A stretch of 64,000 nucleotides of DNA, taken from Pararhizobium sp. YC-54. GTDB taxonomy: Bacteria > Pseudomonadota > Alphaproteobacteria > Rhizobiales > Rhizobiaceae. Of the stretch, positions 1-8,317 are shown piece after piece (position 1 is the stretch's first letter; each line of letters begins with the position of its first letter). The notes below the pieces were generated by a model. That model saw only the letters and a list, made by a program, of their open reading frames with translations, did not search any database and was not told the DNA's origin. The stretch spans positions 1 to 64,000 of the forward strand of contig NZ_JAOYTH010000012.1 in NCBI RefSeq assembly GCF_025847205.1, read 5' to 3'. Both the position numbers and the translations under genes were made by a program.

Positions 1-35
1 TCCCACTGATCATCCCTGAGAACCTCACCGTCCAT
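1..35 (-). CDS. IS5-like transposase, N-terminal codons only (runs off left edge)
   Basis: Reading leftwards from an ATG at 35 gives M-D-G-E-V-L-R-D-D-Q-W before the window ends. A good ribosome binding site (GGAGG) lies about 7 bases upstream of the ATG. The LRDDQW opening resembles the start of many IS5-family transposases in rhizobia. Only eleven residues are visible, so the call rests on that motif plus the ribosome site. The end of the element would fall somewhere between 36 and about 120, but no second terminal repeat is available in the window for comparison. Confidence 0.4.
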   Translation of the reverse strand, partial: MDGEVLRDDQW

Positions 36-188
36 CGCCAACCTCCAAAAGTCAGCGTTGAATCTGATTTGCTCCTCAAACGGAATCCTTAATCGTTAAT
101 TCGTCACTACAGCCTAGAATATGGAATGATTTTCTCATTCTTGAACGGCTTCAAAAAGTTTGCAACAGAACCTGATTGTTCGAACCTA

Positions 189-971
189 TTAAACTTCAGT
201 GTGGCTGCGCCAAAGAACGTAAAGGCTGACACAGAGGATAACCCACCGAAAAATCTGCGACAACGCGTTCCGATGAGTGGCCAACCGAGTAGCAGCTACT
301 GTCCCAACTATCCCTCCGCCGATCCCGCCTGCGATAAAGTATCCGGCGGTTAGCCAGTCTACGAAGCCGGAAAAAGCGTAGTTTATTGCGGTCGTTAGGC
401 CGAAGGTGCCGACCGCAAGCAAAGAAGTGCCGATCGCATTGATAAGCGGCATGCCCGTGGCCAGAAGTAACCCCGGCACGATGAGAAACCCGCCGCCAAT
501 TCCGAAAAATCCGGAACAAAGCCCGGTAAGGAGGGCAACCAGGCTCGATTTCCAGTGTGTTCCGATGGTCAGTGACTGAGCAGTCATATATGTTTGGCTC
601 TGCTTCTGTCGCATAACGAAGCTGACGAACATCATCAGCAAACCGAACGCGAAAAGGAGCTTCTGCCCGTCTATGACCTTCCCCAGGCTTGAGCCGAGAT
701 ATGCCCCGAGCGACCCTGCGGTTGCGAAGATAAAGGCGCATCGCCACCAGACATGCCCCCTGATGGCGTGGCCTACGAGATTGAGATAGGCGTTTGCAGA
801 AACAGCGAGCGCGCCGGTCCCGATCGCCGTATGCACATCGCGAACACCGACGACGTAGATCAGCAAGGGCGTAGCAAGAATAGACCCGCCGCCGCCGATC
901 AGTCCAAGCGCGCATCCGATCAGCGATCCCGAGGCGACGGCAGCTAAGATCTGCGGGAAAGAGCCATCCAC
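189..971 (-). CDS. TSUP (TauE/SafE) family membrane exporter, probably for sulfite or a related sulfur anion
   Basis: A 260-residue, strongly hydrophobic protein with two internal halves, each carrying the glycine-rich loop of the TauE/SafE family (GLIGGGGS at residues 23-30 and GFFGIGGGF at 154-162). Length and duplicated architecture are typical. Family members export sulfite, sulfoacetate or related anions across the inner membrane. The gene starts 3 bases after the stop of the metallo-beta-lactamase-fold gene, so they are surely co-transcribed. With a persulfide-dioxygenase-like enzyme and a desulfurase-like enzyme upstream, removal of sulfite made from cysteine sulfur is the likely job. 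The substrate is inferred from context. Confidence 0.85.
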   Translation of the reverse strand: MDGSFPQILAAVASGSLIGCALGLIGGGGSILATPLLIYVVGVRDVHTAIGTGALAVSANAYLNLVGHAIRGHVWWRCAFIFATAGSLGAYLGSSLGKVIDGQKLLFAFGLLMMFVSFVMRQKQSQTYMTAQSLTIGTHWKSSLVALLTGLCSGFFGIGGGFLIVPGLLLATGMPLINAIGTSLLAVGTFGLTTAINYAFSGFVDWLTAGYFIAGGIGGGIVGTVAATRLATHRNALSQIFRWVILCVSLYVLWRSHTEV

Positions 972-974
972 TTT

Positions 975-1853
975 CTACGAGCCCCAGGCCGAACCCGGCA
1001 GCGCGTCCAATGGGATTTTCAGATAGCGCTGTCCATTTGCCTCGGCTTCCGGCAGTTCTCCCCCACGGATGTTGACCTGCAACGCGTGGAGAATGAGTTT
1101 CGGCATCGGCAACGTCCGATCACGGTTTTCGCGAAGCTTTATGAAATCCTCCCTCGATCGGCCTGCGACGTGCGGGTTGTGAGCTTTTTGTTCTGCTACC
1201 GAACTCTCCCACAAAGCCTGACGCCCTCCCGGCATGTAGTCATGCCCGGTGAACAGGCGGGTGTCGTCGGGAAGGTTCAGAATGTCCTGGATGGACTGCC
1301 AGAGATCGGAAGCACTTCCGCCAGGGAAATCCGCACGGGCCGAGCCGCTGTCCGGCATGAAGAGCGTGTCGTGGATGAAGGCGGCATCCCCGACCAGATA
1401 GGTGATCGACGCGAGGGTGTGGCCCGGCGAATGCATCACGCGGACGTCCAATTCGCCGATCTTGAAGGTTTCGCCATCGCGAAATAGCCGGTCCCACTGC
1501 GATCCGTCGCAGGCGAGGTCGGGCAGATTGTAGAATCGCTTCCAGATCTGCTGCACGTCTCGAACATGCTCCCCAATCGCCGTCAGAACAGCTGTCCGGG
1601 ATTTCAGATAACGAGCAGCCGAAAAGTGATCCGCATGCGGATGCGTGTCGAGGATCCATTCCAGAACCAGGTGGTGAGTTTTTATGTAGTCAAGGATGAG
1701 GTCCGCGTTCGTTGTTGCGGTCGATCCGGACTTTTCGTCGTAGTCAAGCACCGGATCGATAATGGCGCATTTGCGTGTCACAGGGCATGCGACGACATAC
1801 TGGATACTGCCGGTGCGCGCGTCATGGAATCCGGCAATGGTAGGCTTATGCAT
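975..1853 (-). CDS. MBL-fold hydrolase, persulfide dioxygenase-like (ETHE1/Blh group)
   Basis: A 292-residue metallo-beta-lactamase-fold protein. The metal motif THPHADH is at residues 70-76, followed by SPGH (His145), HDTLF (about 161-165), a DSGSARADFPGG stretch at 168-179 and GHDYMPGG near 213. This combination matches the ETHE1/Blh group, whose characterised members oxidise glutathione persulfide to sulfite using one iron. The start overlaps the stop of the upstream aminotransferase by 8 bases, and the TauE-like exporter follows after 3 bases. Persulfide dioxygenase next to a TSUP exporter is a known arrangement, as in BigR-controlled operons; here no BigR gene is present. Confidence 0.85.
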   Translation of the reverse strand: MHKPTIAGFHDARTGSIQYVVACPVTRKCAIIDPVLDYDEKSGSTATTNADLILDYIKTHHLVLEWILDTHPHADHFSAARYLKSRTAVLTAIGEHVRDVQQIWKRFYNLPDLACDGSQWDRLFRDGETFKIGELDVRVMHSPGHTLASITYLVGDAAFIHDTLFMPDSGSARADFPGGSASDLWQSIQDILNLPDDTRLFTGHDYMPGGRQALWESSVAEQKAHNPHVAGRSREDFIKLRENRDRTLPMPKLILHALQVNIRGGELPEAEANGQRYLKIPLDALPGSAWGS

Positions 1854-3369
1854 AGGTTAAGTCTTTCCCGGCTGCGGTGCGCGGAAAGAAGATCGCCCGG
1901 CTTGGATCAACGTCGTATTCAGATTCAAAGCTTGTTGCATCGGCGGCAATCTGGGCCACCGAATCCAGAATGAACTGGACCTTCTCGTCCGGCAGCAGGA
2001 CGCTGAAGTTCAGCCGGATGAAGCCGGGCTTCTTGATCTCATCGCCAGAGAGAATGGCCTGCCTGATTTCCTCGGACTGCTCGTCGTCGATCGAGAGCAG
2101 CCTGTGGACATAGGGGCCAGCGCAGGCGCAGCCGCCGCGAGCCTGGATCCCGAACCGGTCGCTCAGCATGCGGGTGATCAACTGCTGATGAACATAGCCG
2201 CCCCTGCCGTTTTTCACCCGGAAGGAAAAGATAGGCAGTCGATCAGGATCCGACAGGCCGAGAATTTCCATCTGCGGCACGTCTTTCCAGGCGACGAAAG
2301 CACGCCGTGCGAGATCGTGATTGCGTTGCTCCATCCAGTCGCTCCCGATCGCATCCTTGACGATGAACGCCATCGCAGCCCTGATGTCGCCGACCACATT
2401 GGGGGTGCCTGCTTCCTCGCGGGACTCAAGGCTGTCGCTGTAATCGTGCGTCTGCGGCGACACGAATTTCACCGTGCCGCCACCTGGCCACGACGGCTTG
2501 TTCGTGGAAAGCCCATCGCGACGAAGGATGAGAATCCCGGAGGCACCTGGTCCACCGATGAACTTGTGAGGAGAAACAACGATCGCGTCGATTTCGGCGC
2601 CCGGTGCTGGTGACATGGACATGGGCACGTAGGGGCCAGCACCTGCATAGTCCCAGATCATCTTGGCGCCTGCGCCCTTGACCATCGCGGTAATGGTCGC
2701 AACATCGCTCGTGATCCCGGTAATGTTCGACGCCGCGGAAAGCGTGCATATCGTCAGCTCCGGCGACCCGTCCCGGAGAGCGCGTTCAAGACGTGTGAGG
2801 TCAGGCCCACCGGACGCGTGTTCCGGGATCTCGACAATCTCGGCACCGCTTTCCCGCCAGGGAAGGATGTTGGAGTGGTGTTCGTAAGGACCGATGATGA
2901 CCCGAACGGGCTTGCCCGCAGCGACGGTGTCAGTCACCCCGTAAAGCTTTACCAGACGATTGATGCCGGACGTTGCCCCGGACCCGGTGAAGATGACGGC
3001 GTGCTTTTCGGTGGCGCCGCAGAAACCGCCAATCAGCGCGCGTGCTTCACGCCTCATCCGGGTCATGAAACCTCCGCAGTAGGAAGCTTCGGTATGGCTG
3101 TTCGCGTAGTAGGGCAAGACCTCCTCGAGGACGAAACGCTCCACCTGGTGGAGCGCTCGCCCGGAAGCGACGTAGTCTGCGTAGACCAGGTCTTTTCTTC
3201 CATATGGCCCGTCAATCTTCGCGTTCGAGCCGACAAGTCCGTCGCGAAGCTGCGTGATCGTTTCGGCGTTGTTGAGAGTTTCGCGAAACGTCGAAAGCGG
3301 CGTCGCAATCATTTTCACCGGCGGGCGAGCTGCATCCACGGTCAATCTCCTTACGTCGGATATTGACAC
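1846..3369 (-). CDS. Class V aminotransferase, cysteine-desulfurase-like
   Basis: A 507-residue PLP enzyme of aminotransferase class V. The PLP lysine is in SPHKF (Lys269) and a cysteine-rich active-site loop RGGCACAG occurs at 411-418, at the place where SufS/CsdA-type desulfurases carry their catalytic cysteine. It probably liberates sulfane sulfur from cysteine for the persulfide dioxygenase encoded next. Two starts are possible: GTG at 3369 (preceded by AGGAGG) or GTG at 3339 (preceded by AAGGAG, 7-base spacing). A -10-like TATGAT at 3377-3372 on this strand would put the transcript start downstream of 3369 and favour 3339. The Lrp regulator is divergent. Selenocysteine lyase or another beta-elimination activity is not excluded. 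Confidence 0.8.
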   Translation of the reverse strand: MSISDVRRLTVDAARPPVKMIATPLSTFRETLNNAETITQLRDGLVGSNAKIDGPYGRKDLVYADYVASGRALHQVERFVLEEVLPYYANSHTEASYCGGFMTRMRREARALIGGFCGATEKHAVIFTGSGATSGINRLVKLYGVTDTVAAGKPVRVIIGPYEHHSNILPWRESGAEIVEIPEHASGGPDLTRLERALRDGSPELTICTLSAASNITGITSDVATITAMVKGAGAKMIWDYAGAGPYVPMSMSPAPGAEIDAIVVSPHKFIGGPGASGILILRRDGLSTNKPSWPGGGTVKFVSPQTHDYSDSLESREEAGTPNVVGDIRAAMAFIVKDAIGSDWMEQRNHDLARRAFVAWKDVPQMEILGLSDPDRLPIFSFRVKNGRGGYVHQQLITRMLSDRFGIQARGGCACAGPYVHRLLSIDDEQSEEIRQAILSGDEIKKPGFIRLNFSVLLPDEKVQFILDSVAQIAADATSFESEYDVDPSRAIFFPRTAAGKDLTYA

Positions 3370-3371
3370 AG

Positions 3372-3439
3372 ATCATACCCTCCTTCAGGGTCAAAAATAT
3401 TCACCTATTTTCTGCGAATTTGCGAACGGGTCATATCAA
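3372..3439. promoter_or_regulatory. Divergent promoter region of desulfurase-like gene and Lrp regulator
   Basis: An AT-rich stretch between divergent genes. On the minus strand it contains TATGAT (3377-3372) as a possible -10 element. The region is the natural site for binding by the adjacent Lrp-type regulator. No convincing dyad was found by eye. Confidence 0.35.
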
Positions 3440-3922
3440 ATGAACGATGAATTGAAGAAAATCGATGATTTTGATATGAAGATTTTGACTGCCATGCAGG
3501 TCGACGCGAATCTTTCCCAACGCGACCTGGCCGACAAGGTTGGAATGTCTCAGAACGCGTGCTGGCGGCGCCTGCAGCGCCTCCATTCGCTCGGGTTGAT
3601 CCGTGGAGCACATAGCGAGATCGATCTGCGCGCGTTGGGGCTCGATCTCACCGTCTTCGTGATGATCCGTACCCGTCACCACTCCAAGGAATGGAGTGAA
3701 GCATTCCGCGACCGGGTGGAGAAACTCCCCGAAGTGATCGATTTCTACCGGATCGGAGGGGAGTGGGACTACCTCATCAAGGTCGTCACGCGGGGCATGT
3801 CGGGATATGACGCTTTCTATCAAAAGCTGATCACGGACTTCGACCTTGCGACAGTGACCGGTTTCTTTTCGATGGAAGCGATCATCAACAATCGTCCGGT
3901 GGATCTGGGCAAACTGCGATAA
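3440..3922 (+). CDS. Lrp/AsnC family regulator, DecR-like (cysteine-responsive type)
   Basis: A 160-residue protein with an N-terminal winged helix (about residues 8-60; QRDLADKVGMSQNACWRRL carries the recognition helix) and a C-terminal AsnC ligand-binding domain. The RTRHHSKEW, PEVIDFYRIGGEWDYL and FFSMEAI segments resemble E. coli DecR (YbaO), which responds to cysteine and activates cysteine detoxification. An upstream in-frame extension to 3254 overlaps the divergent gene and is rejected; ATG 3440 gives the normal family length. It is transcribed away from the desulfurase-like gene and towards the end of the ABC importer operon, so it probably controls one or both. Confidence 0.85.
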   Translation: MNDELKKIDDFDMKILTAMQVDANLSQRDLADKVGMSQNACWRRLQRLHSLGLIRGAHSEIDLRALGLDLTVFVMIRTRHHSKEWSEAFRDRVEKLPEVIDFYRIGGEWDYLIKVVTRGMSGYDAFYQKLITDFDLATVTGFFSMEAIINNRPVDLGKLR

Positions 3923-4010
3923 ACGCAAACGCACATAAAAATATCCAACCGAGTCTCGCGTTAGAATCCGCGCGACCTGACGAGGCAACTCATCAGCCAG
4001 CTCTGGACGG

Positions 4011-4043
4011 CAAAAAAACCAACCGGACCTAAGTTCGGTTGGT
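4011..4043 (-). terminator. Rho-independent terminator of the amino acid ABC importer operon
   Basis: A 10-base stem (4018-4027 with 4034-4043, one G-T wobble) around a 6-base loop is followed, on the minus strand, by a run of seven T (4017-4011). It lies just past the last permease gene and also faces the convergent Lrp gene. Confidence 0.85.
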
Positions 4044-4065
4044 CTCTGACAATGCCGGGCAGTAA

Positions 4066-4758
4066 CTAGGTCCGAACTCTAAGCGCGCTTTCCATTTTGT
4101 CGGCGACGGTCGTGACGATATAGGCGATCACCATATAGATCACGACGGCGACAAGGAAGGCTTCAAGGTAGTAGAAGTTCAGTGCAGCGGTAAGCTGCGA
4201 CTGCGCGAAGATGTCGACCACCTCGATCGCGAACCCTAGAGAAAGAGCCTTCATGATGACCATGATCGAGTTGGCAAGGTCGGGGATGGCTGAAACGACT
4301 GTCTGCGGAAACAGCACACGTCGAAACAGTTGGCTGCTCTTGTAGCCAAGCGACAGGGCTGCATCGGCCTGACCCTTGTCGAAGGAGTTCAGAGCACCTT
4401 TTACGACCTCCGCTTGGAAAGCCGCGAGGCATGCAGTCAACGCGACGACGAGAATGGCCCAGTTCGGTGTGGCGTGAGCGTTGATCTCCATCCCAAACGC
4501 CGATGCGACGAACTGAAGGGCCGGGGGGAGCCCAAAATAACCGAGAAAGATCACGATCACCATCGGCACGCCTTTGAAGACGACCTTGTATGCTACGACA
4601 AACTCTCGCAGCACAGGTATCTGCTTATGTTCGACGAGAGCAAACAGGCTGCCGATTATCGTCGAACAGACGAAGGTGACCAGCGCCATTGCGAGAGTTA
4701 CGGGGATGGCGCCCGAGATTTCCCAAAGGTCTGGGAGCAGTACATCGATATCAAACAT
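4066..4758 (-). CDS. Polar amino acid ABC transporter permease (second subunit)
   Basis: A 230-residue inner-membrane permease of the HisMQ type with about five transmembrane helices. The EAA-like cytoplasmic loop is visible as the segment around ALNSFDKGQADAALSLGYKS. It is the last gene of the importer operon (ATPase, binding protein, permease, permease), 19 bases downstream of its paired permease, and is followed by a strong terminator. It forms the membrane channel with the adjacent permease. The sulfur-linked neighbours suggest cystine, cysteine or a related S-amino acid as substrate; the sequence alone does not fix this. Confidence 0.88.
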   Translation of the reverse strand: MFDIDVLLPDLWEISGAIPVTLAMALVTFVCSTIIGSLFALVEHKQIPVLREFVVAYKVVFKGVPMVIVIFLGYFGLPPALQFVASAFGMEINAHATPNWAILVVALTACLAAFQAEVVKGALNSFDKGQADAALSLGYKSSQLFRRVLFPQTVVSAIPDLANSIMVIMKALSLGFAIEVVDIFAQSQLTAALNFYYLEAFLVAVVIYMVIAYIVTTVADKMESALRVRT

Positions 4759-4777
4759 TTCTTGATCACTCCTTCAG

Positions 4778-5485
4778 TCAGACGCTTGGCATCAGTGCGG
4801 CTCTCACCGGCGCTTCTTTTGTTGCGTACATCGGTGAACGAACCTCGAATGCGCGGATGATGAGCCAGGCGATCAGGCAAAGTATCGAGTAGATGACCGC
4901 CAGAACGAGATAGGTCGGGAACTGATACTGGTTGTAGTCCCGCTCCATGATCAGATGTGCGGTTGCCATCACATCGGCCGCGCCAATGTACATGACCAAA
5001 GCGACGTTATGGATCAGATAGATGATGGAGTTTCCGTAGCCAGGCAGCGCGATGTGCACTGCCTGTGGTCCGACGATGCGGGTGATCTTCTGCCGGAAGG
5101 TGTAGCCCAGGCTGTCGGCGGCGTCGTGCTGACCACGATCGACCGCAAGATACGCTGGACGCATGACTTCCGACAGGTATCCTCCGTGATAGAAACTTAA
5201 TCCCACCATCGCTGCAATGGTAGCGGTGAGGAAGTCGTCGCCTCCGATCAGGATCACCAGCAGTGGGAGACCATAAAAGGAGACGAACAACTGAAGTACG
5301 ACGGGGACGCTCCGGGCGTAGGATACGTAGAGGTCGGCCAGTTGGCTGATTACCGGTACCCTCCGAACCCGAAATGTCGTCGTTATAAGCGCTAGGCCGA
5401 AGCCGGCGACGATTGCAACAAAAGTAATCGCGAGCGTCAGCGGCAACGCCGAGAGCAACTCGGGAATCATCGAATAGAGATCCAC
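4778..5485 (-). CDS. Polar amino acid ABC transporter permease (first subunit)
   Basis: A 235-residue HisMQ-type permease. The N-terminal helix, a YARSVPVVLQLF segment and an EAA-like loop (YLAVDRGQHDAADSLGYTF) are family hallmarks. It sits between the binding-protein gene and the second permease in one transcription unit. Two distinct permease subunits imply a heterodimeric channel. Function as an importer is well supported; substrate is inferred from context only. Confidence 0.88.
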   Translation of the reverse strand: MDLYSMIPELLSALPLTLAITFVAIVAGFGLALITTTFRVRRVPVISQLADLYVSYARSVPVVLQLFVSFYGLPLLVILIGGDDFLTATIAAMVGLSFYHGGYLSEVMRPAYLAVDRGQHDAADSLGYTFRQKITRIVGPQAVHIALPGYGNSIIYLIHNVALVMYIGAADVMATAHLIMERDYNQYQFPTYLVLAVIYSILCLIAWLIIRAFEVRSPMYATKEAPVRAALMPSV

Positions 5486-5558
5486 TTTGTAATACTCCGT
5501 CTTGTAGTTTCAGCCTCGACCGTTGACGATACAGCGACTGGTTTTCGTTGCGCTTCCG

Positions 5559-6386
5559 TTATTTCATGTACTTGGCGATGTCCTCGCCGAACCACTTCTG
5601 CGAGAGCTTGTCGAGCGTGCCGTCGGCCTTGAGTTCCTTCAGCGCCTTGTCGATTCCGGCAACCAGTGCCTGGTTCTCCTCGTTCTTGTGGATCAGGATG
5701 TACGTGTTGTTGATGGAGACAGGTTCCGATGCCTGAATGTCCAGCTTCTGGTTTTCGATCACCGTCTGCTCACCAAGGTTCGAGGGAAGGATCAAGGCGT
5801 CGAACTTCTTGGTCTGGACCTCGTTCAATCGGTTCGGGTAGGGAATACCCGCGCTCGACGCAGCGATCTCGATGTCGTAATCAGGGTTATCCTTCTTCCA
5901 CTGAGTGACGAACTTGAAGACGCCGCCGCCGGCGGTGACGGGCACGATCCGCTTGCCGACCAGGTCCTTCATTTCCTTGATGCTGCTGTCCGTACGGCTA
6001 TAGATCTTCATCATGCTGGCACCGATCGGGCTGTCGGGGATGAGGAACTGTTTTGCTCGTGCCTCAGACTTGTAATAGCCGCCAGTCACCATGTCGTACT
6101 TGCCCGTGACCAGACCGGTCTCTTGGGCAATATCCGCGGCACCTTCCATCTCGAACTTGTACTGCGGCAGCTTTGCGTTGACGGCTTTCAGAACCTCGGG
6201 TTCATATCCTTCCGGCTCGACGCCGATAGCACCCCAGGAGAGTGGCTTGGATTCAGCCGCCGTTGCGATCTTGATCGTGCGGACAGCGGTCTGGGCGTGG
6301 CTGGCCCCAGCTGTCGCAAGGGCAATGGCAACGCCGCCGACTGCAGCGAGACTGAAACGACGGAATGTTGATGTGATAGAAGACAT
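5559..6386 (-). CDS. Amino acid ABC transporter periplasmic substrate-binding protein
   Basis: A 275-residue family 3 solute-binding protein. The start chosen is ATG 6386, giving a clear Sec signal peptide (basic STFRR, hydrophobic core, cleavage near ASHA-Q at about residue 31); the longer frame to 6497 would overlap the ATPase gene. The mature protein starts with TIKIATAAESKPLSW and ends with LDKLSQKWFGEDI, typical of this fold. It should capture a small amino acid in the periplasm. It lies 16 bases downstream of the ATPase gene in the same operon. Its location beside cysteine-handling genes suggests cystine or an S-substituted cysteine. Confidence 0.88.
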   Translation of the reverse strand: MSSITSTFRRFSLAAVGGVAIALATAGASHAQTAVRTIKIATAAESKPLSWGAIGVEPEGYEPEVLKAVNAKLPQYKFEMEGAADIAQETGLVTGKYDMVTGGYYKSEARAKQFLIPDSPIGASMMKIYSRTDSSIKEMKDLVGKRIVPVTAGGGVFKFVTQWKKDNPDYDIEIAASSAGIPYPNRLNEVQTKKFDALILPSNLGEQTVIENQKLDIQASEPVSINNTYILIHKNEENQALVAGIDKALKELKADGTLDKLSQKWFGEDIAKYMK

Positions 6387-6402
6387 GTTCAAGTTCCCTT
6401 TG

Positions 6403-7143
6403 TTATTGGAGTGTATGCTCGGAGCTGAGGAATTGAGCGAGGCGCGGGTTGGAAGGCGCATCGAAGATTTCTGACGGGCTGCCGTCGGCAGCAACAACGC
6501 CGCGGTCCATAAAGACGATGCGGTTCGAGATGTTCTTTGCGAACTGCATCTCGTGGGTCACGAGCAGCGATGTGATACCCGATGAGGTGACGTCCTTGAT
6601 GACCTTGAGGACTTCGCCGACGAGCTCTGGGTCCAACGATGAGGTTGGCTCGTCGAAGAGCATCACGTCCGGTCGAACTGCCAGCGCGCGCGCGATTCCG
6701 GTTCGCTGTAGCTGGCCGCCGGAAAGCTGTGACGGATAGTGGTCTTGCTTCGTGGACAGACCAACACGCTCAAGCTCCCGCGCGGCGATCTCGCGCGCCT
6801 CTTCCTTCGATTTCCGCTGCACGACGACAAGCGGATCCATCACGTTTTGGATGACCGTCATGTTCTTGAAAACGTTGAACTGTTGGAACACCATGGCTGT
6901 TCGCAGCCGGATCGCCTGGATCGCCGCCTTGTCGGCGCGTTGATAATCCATCCGTATGCCGTCGAATGTAATGGTGCCGGATGCTGGCTTGGCAAGGTAA
7001 TTGATGCACTTCAGCAGTGTAGTTTTGCCCGTTCCGCTGGGCCCGATAATCGACACCACATCGCCGCGTTTGACAGAGAGATTTACGCCGTTCAGGATCT
7101 TTGAGTTCCCGTAGGACAGCTTCAGATCGTGGATATCAAGCAT
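6403..7143 (-). CDS. Polar amino acid ABC transporter ATP-binding protein
   Basis: A 246-residue ABC ATPase of the GlnQ/HisP group. Walker A GPSGTGKTT is at residues 34-42, the signature LSGGQLQR near 140-147, Walker B VMLFDEP just after, and the H-loop VTHEM near 196-200. Its first position in the operon before the binding protein and permeases is less common than the reverse. It powers import by the two permeases. No regulatory extension is present. Confidence 0.92.
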   Translation of the reverse strand: MLDIHDLKLSYGNSKILNGVNLSVKRGDVVSIIGPSGTGKTTLLKCINYLAKPASGTITFDGIRMDYQRADKAAIQAIRLRTAMVFQQFNVFKNMTVIQNVMDPLVVVQRKSKEEAREIAARELERVGLSTKQDHYPSQLSGGQLQRTGIARALAVRPDVMLFDEPTSSLDPELVGEVLKVIKDVTSSGITSLLVTHEMQFAKNISNRIVFMDRGVVAADGSPSEIFDAPSNPRLAQFLSSEHTLQ

Positions 7144-7271
7144 TGCTGGCTGTTGTCCTTTCGGGTGTGAGGAACCATTTCATGCGCATTTCAGACCCCT
7201 TTTATTTTTATGAGACCCACTGAAGCAGGCTCTTACTGAAGGCACCCGATGGGATGCTTAGGCATGCGAAG

Positions 7272-7838
7272 CTATTTCCCGCTATCGGCGTGTCCGAGAA
7301 CGTGCATCAGCCGGTTCGCCCAGCCGAAGATAGAGATGGCGTGGATCAGATCGATGATCTCGACATCGTCCATTCCTACCGATCGCAACGAGGCGATATC
7401 GTCTTCCGTTGCTTGGGAGGGCGTCCCCGACAACCGACGGGCAAAACGGTAGATCGCCGTATCGCGCGCACCGAGCGTGTCGGGGCGGTCGCAGTAGAGC
7501 GCTGTGACCAAGTCGTTGCTTTTTGTCAGCTCCGCGTGCCGTCGGGCATGAGTGACTGCACAGAAAGTGCAACCATTGACGAGCGAAGCGCCAAGCGCGC
7601 CCAACTCACGATCAGGTCGGGCGAGACCGCCGTCGACATACATGATCGCGTTAAACAAAACTGTGCGGGCAACGTAGCTCTCGGGATCATGCACGAGCGT
7701 GCGCACGTATTCCGAAACTTTCTTGGCGGACGGGGTTACCTTCATCGCGTCGAGCTGTTCTGACGTAGCCTCGGAAAGCTCTACCGGCGCGATGTAGGGA
7801 TGCCAGGTTAATGGCTTTAGGCGGATGGAGGAAATCAT
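7272..7838 (-). CDS. AhpD-like alkylhydroperoxidase-domain protein (carboxymuconolactone decarboxylase fold)
   Basis: A 188-residue CMD-fold protein with the AhpD-type redox motif C90-x2-C93-x3-H97 (CTFCAVTH). The overall sequence matches my recollection of the alkylhydroperoxidase-domain family named after Avi_7169. Such proteins can reduce hydroperoxides using the two cysteines. Its start overlaps the stop of the next CMD gene by 4 bases, so the two are translationally coupled and may form a heteromer. It is last in an operon with a flavin monooxygenase-like gene, suggesting handling of a peroxide or reactive intermediate made by that enzyme. Confidence 0.75.
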   Translation of the reverse strand: MISSIRLKPLTWHPYIAPVELSEATSEQLDAMKVTPSAKKVSEYVRTLVHDPESYVARTVLFNAIMYVDGGLARPDRELGALGASLVNGCTFCAVTHARRHAELTKSNDLVTALYCDRPDTLGARDTAIYRFARRLSGTPSQATEDDIASLRSVGMDDVEIIDLIHAISIFGWANRLMHVLGHADSGK

Positions 7839-8317
7839 GCTGACCTCATCAATCGCAGGCCAGTCGCCACGCGCGTTTGGAAGTTGACGAACGCGATCAG
7901 TTCGGAGAGCGCGACAATCTGCGGATTATTCAGGCCCGCCTCCGTCAACCTGGAGATGTCACTTGCTGCTGCTTTGCTCGGTGTCAACGTGACCATATCG
8001 ACATGGCGGGCAATGGCTGCCAACGGTTCGTCCAGATCGGTTGCTCCTTGGGCTAGAGCCAGCAACTGTACCGCCGGTTCAAGCGCGGAAAGTTGCGTGC
8101 CATAGTCTGCGATCAAGATTTGGTCGCCATTCAGCGCAGCGATCCGCTGGGCCAACGCAATGCGCAAAGCGGCTTCGAGCCCCAGGCCCGCCGCCGGCGT
8201 CAGGACCGAGAGGCGGCACATTTCTGCCCCCTCTACAAACTCCGGCCGGAACCGCCGTGCTTTAAAAACAACGTCATCCGGGGAAAGACCCGCAATCTTG
8301 TCCATGGCGTCAATCAC
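7835..8317 (-). CDS. CMD-domain protein without the redox cysteine pair
   Basis: A 160-residue all-alpha protein similar to what I recall as the CMD-domain family named after Avi_7170, which travels with the Avi_7169-type family. The C-terminal segment (PSKAAASDISRL...LIAFVNFQTRVATGL) has the CMD helix pattern but no CxxC pair, so it may be a structural partner of the neighbouring AhpD-like protein. The start is placed at GTG 8317, which overlaps the upstream TGA (8316-8314); ATG 8305 is an alternative. The longer frame to 8359 would intrude into the upstream gene. Confidence 0.65.
   Translation of the reverse strand: MIDAMDKIAGLSPDDVVFKARRFRPEFVEGAEMCRLSVLTPAAGLGLEAALRIALAQRIAALNGDQILIADYGTQLSALEPAVQLLALAQGATDLDEPLAAIARHVDMVTLTPSKAAASDISRLTEAGLNNPQIVALSELIAFVNFQTRVATGLRLMRSA

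Noticed and set aside
126..353. Short plus-strand frame at the left edge
   Set aside because: Overlaps the TSUP gene on the other strand and has no ribosome binding site.
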